Part shown: positions 61,361 to 64,000 of the stretch, piece by piece
How the letters are laid out: each line of letters starts with the position of its first letter
Numbering within the stretch: position 1 is the first letter of the stretch
From: Streptomyces physcomitrii
GTDB lineage: Bacteria; Actinomycetota; Actinomycetes; Streptomycetales; Streptomycetaceae
Direction: 5' to 3'
Assembly (NCBI RefSeq): GCF_012273655.1
Contig: NZ_JAAWWP010000008.1
Coordinates: 1 to 64,000 of the forward strand
Length of the DNA: 64,000 nt
Made by a program: the position numbers and the translations under genes
The notes under the pieces: model-generated
What the model was told of the DNA's origin: nothing
Databases searched by the model: none
What the model saw: the letters and a program-made list of their open reading frames with translations, nothing else

Positions 61361-63424
61361 TCAGTCCGGCTTCGGCGGCTCGTAGTCGCCGCCGAGCTGC
61401 ACCAGGACGTCGGCGTTGGCCGGGACCTTGCCCTTGCCCGCGGCGCTCGCGGGCAGGCCGAGGGTCTTGGCCACCTCGACGGCCTGCTGCTTGCGGGACG
61501 GGTCGGCGTAACGGACCTGGGAGTCGCCGGTGTGCTGCCCGCTGCCGCCGTCGACGAAGGTGAAGCCGCCGTTGACCAGGCTGACCCGGGCGCTGTCGAC
61601 CTCGTCCCGGCCCTCCTCGCCCCCGGTGCCGCCGCGGACGCCGACGCGCAGGGCGTCGCCCTTCTCGGGTGCCTTGACGGTGCCGCCGAGGACCTTCCCG
61701 ACCACCTCGTCGGTGGCCGCGCGGCTCAGGGTGCCGTCGTCCCGCACGGGCAGCAGCGCGGTCTCGTAGTCGCCGCCCTTGGCGCGTTCGGCGAGGCCCG
61801 CGAGGAAGGCGCCGAGTTCGCGTTCGGGCAGCGAGGGGTCGAGGATCTGCGCCAGGGACTGCACGGTGACGGTGGCGCCCTGGGTGTCGGAGGAGAGCTT
61901 GCGCAGTACGCCCTGCATGACCTGGCCGAAGCGTTCCAGCTGGGCGGTGGGCTGCTCGCCGGGGGCGCGGTAGGTGGCGTAGGCGACGGCCATCGGACCG
62001 CTGAGGGTCTGCGCCTCGCCCTTGTGCACCAGCGGGGCCTCGCCCTTCTTCGCCTTCGGCGCGGGCACGTCGGTGTCGGTGGTGACCTCGATGCTGCCGA
62101 CGAGTTCGACGAGGTTGTTCAGGTACGGGGTGTCCAGCCGCCAGGTGCCCTCGACGCGGGTGCCGAGCAGGGTGTCGACGGCCTCGCTGGTGCCGCTGGA
62201 CCCGTCCTGGTCCACGGACTTGGCGAGGGTGGTCGCGCTCCCGTCGTCCCCGGCGACGGCGAGCGAGTTGGGCAGCAGTACGGTGCTGCCGCGCCCGGTG
62301 GTGGTGTTGTCGACGAGCAGCGCGGTGGAGGTGCCGCCGCCCTTGGTGTTGTGCAGATGGACCAGGATCATGTTCCGCTTCTGCGGACCCGCGGCCTCGG
62401 CGCCGCCCTCGTCCTGTCCGGCGCCGAGCCCCGGTATCTTCCCCGCGGACCAGAGGTATCCCCCGCCGCCGAGCAGGGTGAGCACCAGGACGCAGATCAG
62501 CGCCAGGCGGCGGCTGCGCCCGCGCCGCTTGGCCTCCTCGCGCCGCTCGGTACGGCTCTCGGTGAACTTCAGCCAGTCGATGACGTCCTCGGAGTCCTCG
62601 GTGGGCTCCTCGACGAAGGAGAACTGCTCGGTGCCGTAGTCCTCCCCGCCCCGCTCGCCGAACTGGTCCCGCTCACCGAACTCGTCCTGCCCGCCGAAAT
62701 CGCCCTGCCCCTCGTCGCTCTCCCGCCCGTGCCCGGGCGCGGGCGCCCGCCGGGACTGCTGCGGGATCCGGTCCGCCTCGCCGAGCCCGGTCCGGCCCTG
62801 GCCGGGCTGCGGTGCGGTGTCCCCGAGCTGCGCGTAGGGATCCCCCGGCGGCACCGGCGGCTGCTGCCCGGTGCCGTCCCCGAGCGGACCGTACGGGTCC
62901 TGGGCGCCGGGGCCCTGCCCGCCCTGGTGGCCGCCGGTGGCGTACGGGTCGTGGGCCGGCTGCTGCCCGTACCCCGGCTGCGCGTAGGGAGACGGCTGCT
63001 CGTACGGGGAGGTCGGGTAGGGCTGGCCGTAGCCCTGGGACTCGTAGGGGGACGCGTAGCCCTGCGGCTCGTACCCCTGGGAGGCGGGCTGTTCGTAGCC
63101 GGAGGGGTCATAGCCCTGCCGGCCGGAGGTCTCGAAGTCCTGGGGCCGGTACGGCTGTTGGGGGCCGGTGTCCTGGGCGTACGGGTCGTAGCCGTAGCCC
63201 TGGCTCTGGCCCTGGGACTGGTCGTGGGAGTACGAGGAGTACGGGGACGGGTCGGCGTAGGGCTGCTGCCGGCCGTACGGGTCGTAGGAGTCCTGCGGGG
63301 GCGGGGCGTCCGGGACCCTGCGGTACACGGGGGCGCCCGAGGCGTCGTAGCCGACGAGTTCGTAGGACTCGCCGGCGGGGTCCCGGTGCCCGTCCTCGCC
63401 GTATCCGCGGTAGCCGTCGCTCAT
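61361..63424 (-). CDS. LytR-CpsA-Psr-like membrane protein with Gln/Tyr-rich N-terminus
   Basis: A 687-residue protein. Residues 1-275 are cytoplasmic and low-complexity (Tyr/Gln/Pro/Gly repeats such as GYDPYAQD). One membrane segment near 305 (LALICVLVLTLLGGGGYLW) precedes an extracytoplasmic part with an LCP-type domain, ending in a LytR_C domain (VRYADPSRKQQAVEVAKTLG). The LCP core is degenerate: the usual SIPRD and RSDTM motifs are not visible, so ligase activity is doubtful. It overlaps nadD by ATGA. Encoded between nadD and rsfS, as in other streptomycetes. Confidence 0.82.
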   Translation of the reverse strand: MSDGYRGYGEDGHRDPAGESYELVGYDASGAPVYRRVPDAPPPQDSYDPYGRQQPYADPSPYSSYSHDQSQGQSQGYGYDPYAQDTGPQQPYRPQDFETSGRQGYDPSGYEQPASQGYEPQGYASPYESQGYGQPYPTSPYEQPSPYAQPGYGQQPAHDPYATGGHQGGQGPGAQDPYGPLGDGTGQQPPVPPGDPYAQLGDTAPQPGQGRTGLGEADRIPQQSRRAPAPGHGRESDEGQGDFGGQDEFGERDQFGERGGEDYGTEQFSFVEEPTEDSEDVIDWLKFTESRTERREEAKRRGRSRRLALICVLVLTLLGGGGYLWSAGKIPGLGAGQDEGGAEAAGPQKRNMILVHLHNTKGGGTSTALLVDNTTTGRGSTVLLPNSLAVAGDDGSATTLAKSVDQDGSSGTSEAVDTLLGTRVEGTWRLDTPYLNNLVELVGSIEVTTDTDVPAPKAKKGEAPLVHKGEAQTLSGPMAVAYATYRAPGEQPTAQLERFGQVMQGVLRKLSSDTQGATVTVQSLAQILDPSLPERELGAFLAGLAERAKGGDYETALLPVRDDGTLSRAATDEVVGKVLGGTVKAPEKGDALRVGVRGGTGGEEGRDEVDSARVSLVNGGFTFVDGGSGQHTGDSQVRYADPSRKQQAVEVAKTLGLPASAAGKGKVPANADVLVQLGGDYEPPKPD

Positions 63425-64000
63425 GGTGCGCCTCCGCCCCGGGGTGTGCCGCCGCGGTACAGGGCTCTCTTGTCGATGTACCGCACCACTCCGTCCGGCA
63501 CCAGATACCAGACCGGGTCCCCCGCCGCGACCCTCGCGCGGCAGTCCGTCGAGGAGATGGCCAGCGCCGGGACCTCGACGAGGGAGACCCCGCCGTCCGG
63601 GAAGCCGGGGTCGGCGAGGACGTGGCCGGGGCGGGTGACGCCGATGAAGTGGGCGAGGGAGAAGAGTTCCCCGGAGTTCTTCCAGGTGAGGATCTGGCCG
63701 AGGGCGTCGGCGCCGGTGATGAAGAAGAGGTCGGCGTCGGGGTCGAGGGCGTGCAGCTCGCGCAGGGTGTCGGTGGTGTAGGTGGCACCGCCGCGGTCGA
63801 TGTCGATCCGGCTGACCGAGAACTGCGGGTTCTCGGCGGTGGCGATCACCGTCATGAGGTAGCGGTCCTCGGCGGGGGTGACGTCCCGCTGGCTCTTCTG
63901 CCAGGGCTGCCCGGTCGGCACGAACACCACCTCGTCGAGGTGGAACCGGGCGGCGACCTCACTGGCGGCGACCAGGTGCCCGTGGTGGATCGGGTCGAAG
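63421..64000 (-). CDS. nadD: Nicotinate-nucleotide adenylyltransferase, partial (5' end beyond window)
   Basis: The N-terminus lies outside the window. The visible part starts with FDPIHHGHLVAASEVAARF, containing the nucleotidyltransferase HxGH motif. FITGADALGQILTWK and ALAISSTDCRARVAAGDPVWYLVPDGV are the substrate-binding and ISSTxxR motifs. It makes deamido-NAD from nicotinate mononucleotide and ATP. About 193 residues are visible. The gene is cut by the right window edge. Confidence 0.94.
   Translation of the reverse strand, partial: FDPIHHGHLVAASEVAARFHLDEVVFVPTGQPWQKSQRDVTPAEDRYLMTVIATAENPQFSVSRIDIDRGGATYTTDTLRELHALDPDADLFFITGADALGQILTWKNSGELFSLAHFIGVTRPGHVLADPGFPDGGVSLVEVPALAISSTDCRARVAAGDPVWYLVPDGVVRYIDKRALYRGGTPRGGGAP

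Overview
The window is a high-GC (roughly 70-75%) actinobacterial chromosome segment. The organism is almost certainly a Streptomyces: GTG starts are frequent, there is a rare TTA codon, ATGA/GTGA translational coupling is common, and the gene order is the conserved streptomycete core leuA ... era ... phoH-ybeY ... hrcA-dnaJ ... hemW ... lepA/rpsT ... holA ... comEC-comEA ... leuS ... rsfS ... nadD. The product names rest on motifs readable in the translations. No database search was run.

Layout. (1) 1-6012: a NarL-type two-component pair, an MMPL/RND-type transporter and a TerB-like zinc-ribbon protein, with minisatellites between the genes. (2) 6235-9881: leuA with a leucine-rich leader peptide, then a cytoplasmic protealysin-type M4 protease and its probable inhibitor emfourin. 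(3) 10333-18907: an XRE/MmyB-type regulator, era, a GlnR-boxed amtB-glnK operon with no glnD, and a leftward run (a cytidine-deaminase-like remnant, an RmlD-like reductase, a YjbR protein, a CNNM/CorC-type protein, ybeY, phoH). (4) 19127-26192: a more accessory block with a PfkB kinase and a divergent GH4 glycosidase, an MFS exporter, and a large single-gene fusion of a STAND-like P-loop ATPase with a Hanks-type protein kinase. That fusion has a TTA (bldA-type) codon inside its Walker A motif. (5) 26256-38852: RNase Z, HIT protein, tricorn protease, a VOC-rsmE-NMO-dnaJ-hrcA operon under a CIRCE element, a metallo-beta-lactamase protein, a DUF3097 protein and hemW. (6) 38853-43849: an intergenic array of eight 24-bp-spaced DnaA boxes, fadD, lepA, rpsT. 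(7) 44123-55056: a membrane protein with a PQ-rich tail, holA, comEC-comEA, a DinB-like protein, DegV and a coiled-coil membrane protein. (8) 55265-64000: leuS behind a transcription attenuator with its own Leu leader peptide, two near-identical tRNA-Ala(GGC) copies bracketing two small zinc-ribbon genes, and the nadD-LCP-rsfS-phosphatase cluster, cut by the window edge inside nadD.

Several groups act together. Leucine supply (leuA) and charging (leuS) both carry leader peptides with Leu-codon runs. amtB-glnK answers to nitrogen through probable GlnR boxes. hrcA-dnaJ answers to heat through CIRCE. era, ybeY, rsmE, rsfS, lepA and rpsT are ribosome-assembly or translation genes. The strongest candidates for undescribed biology are the ATPase-kinase fusion (23769-26192) and the DnaA-box array (38894-39072).
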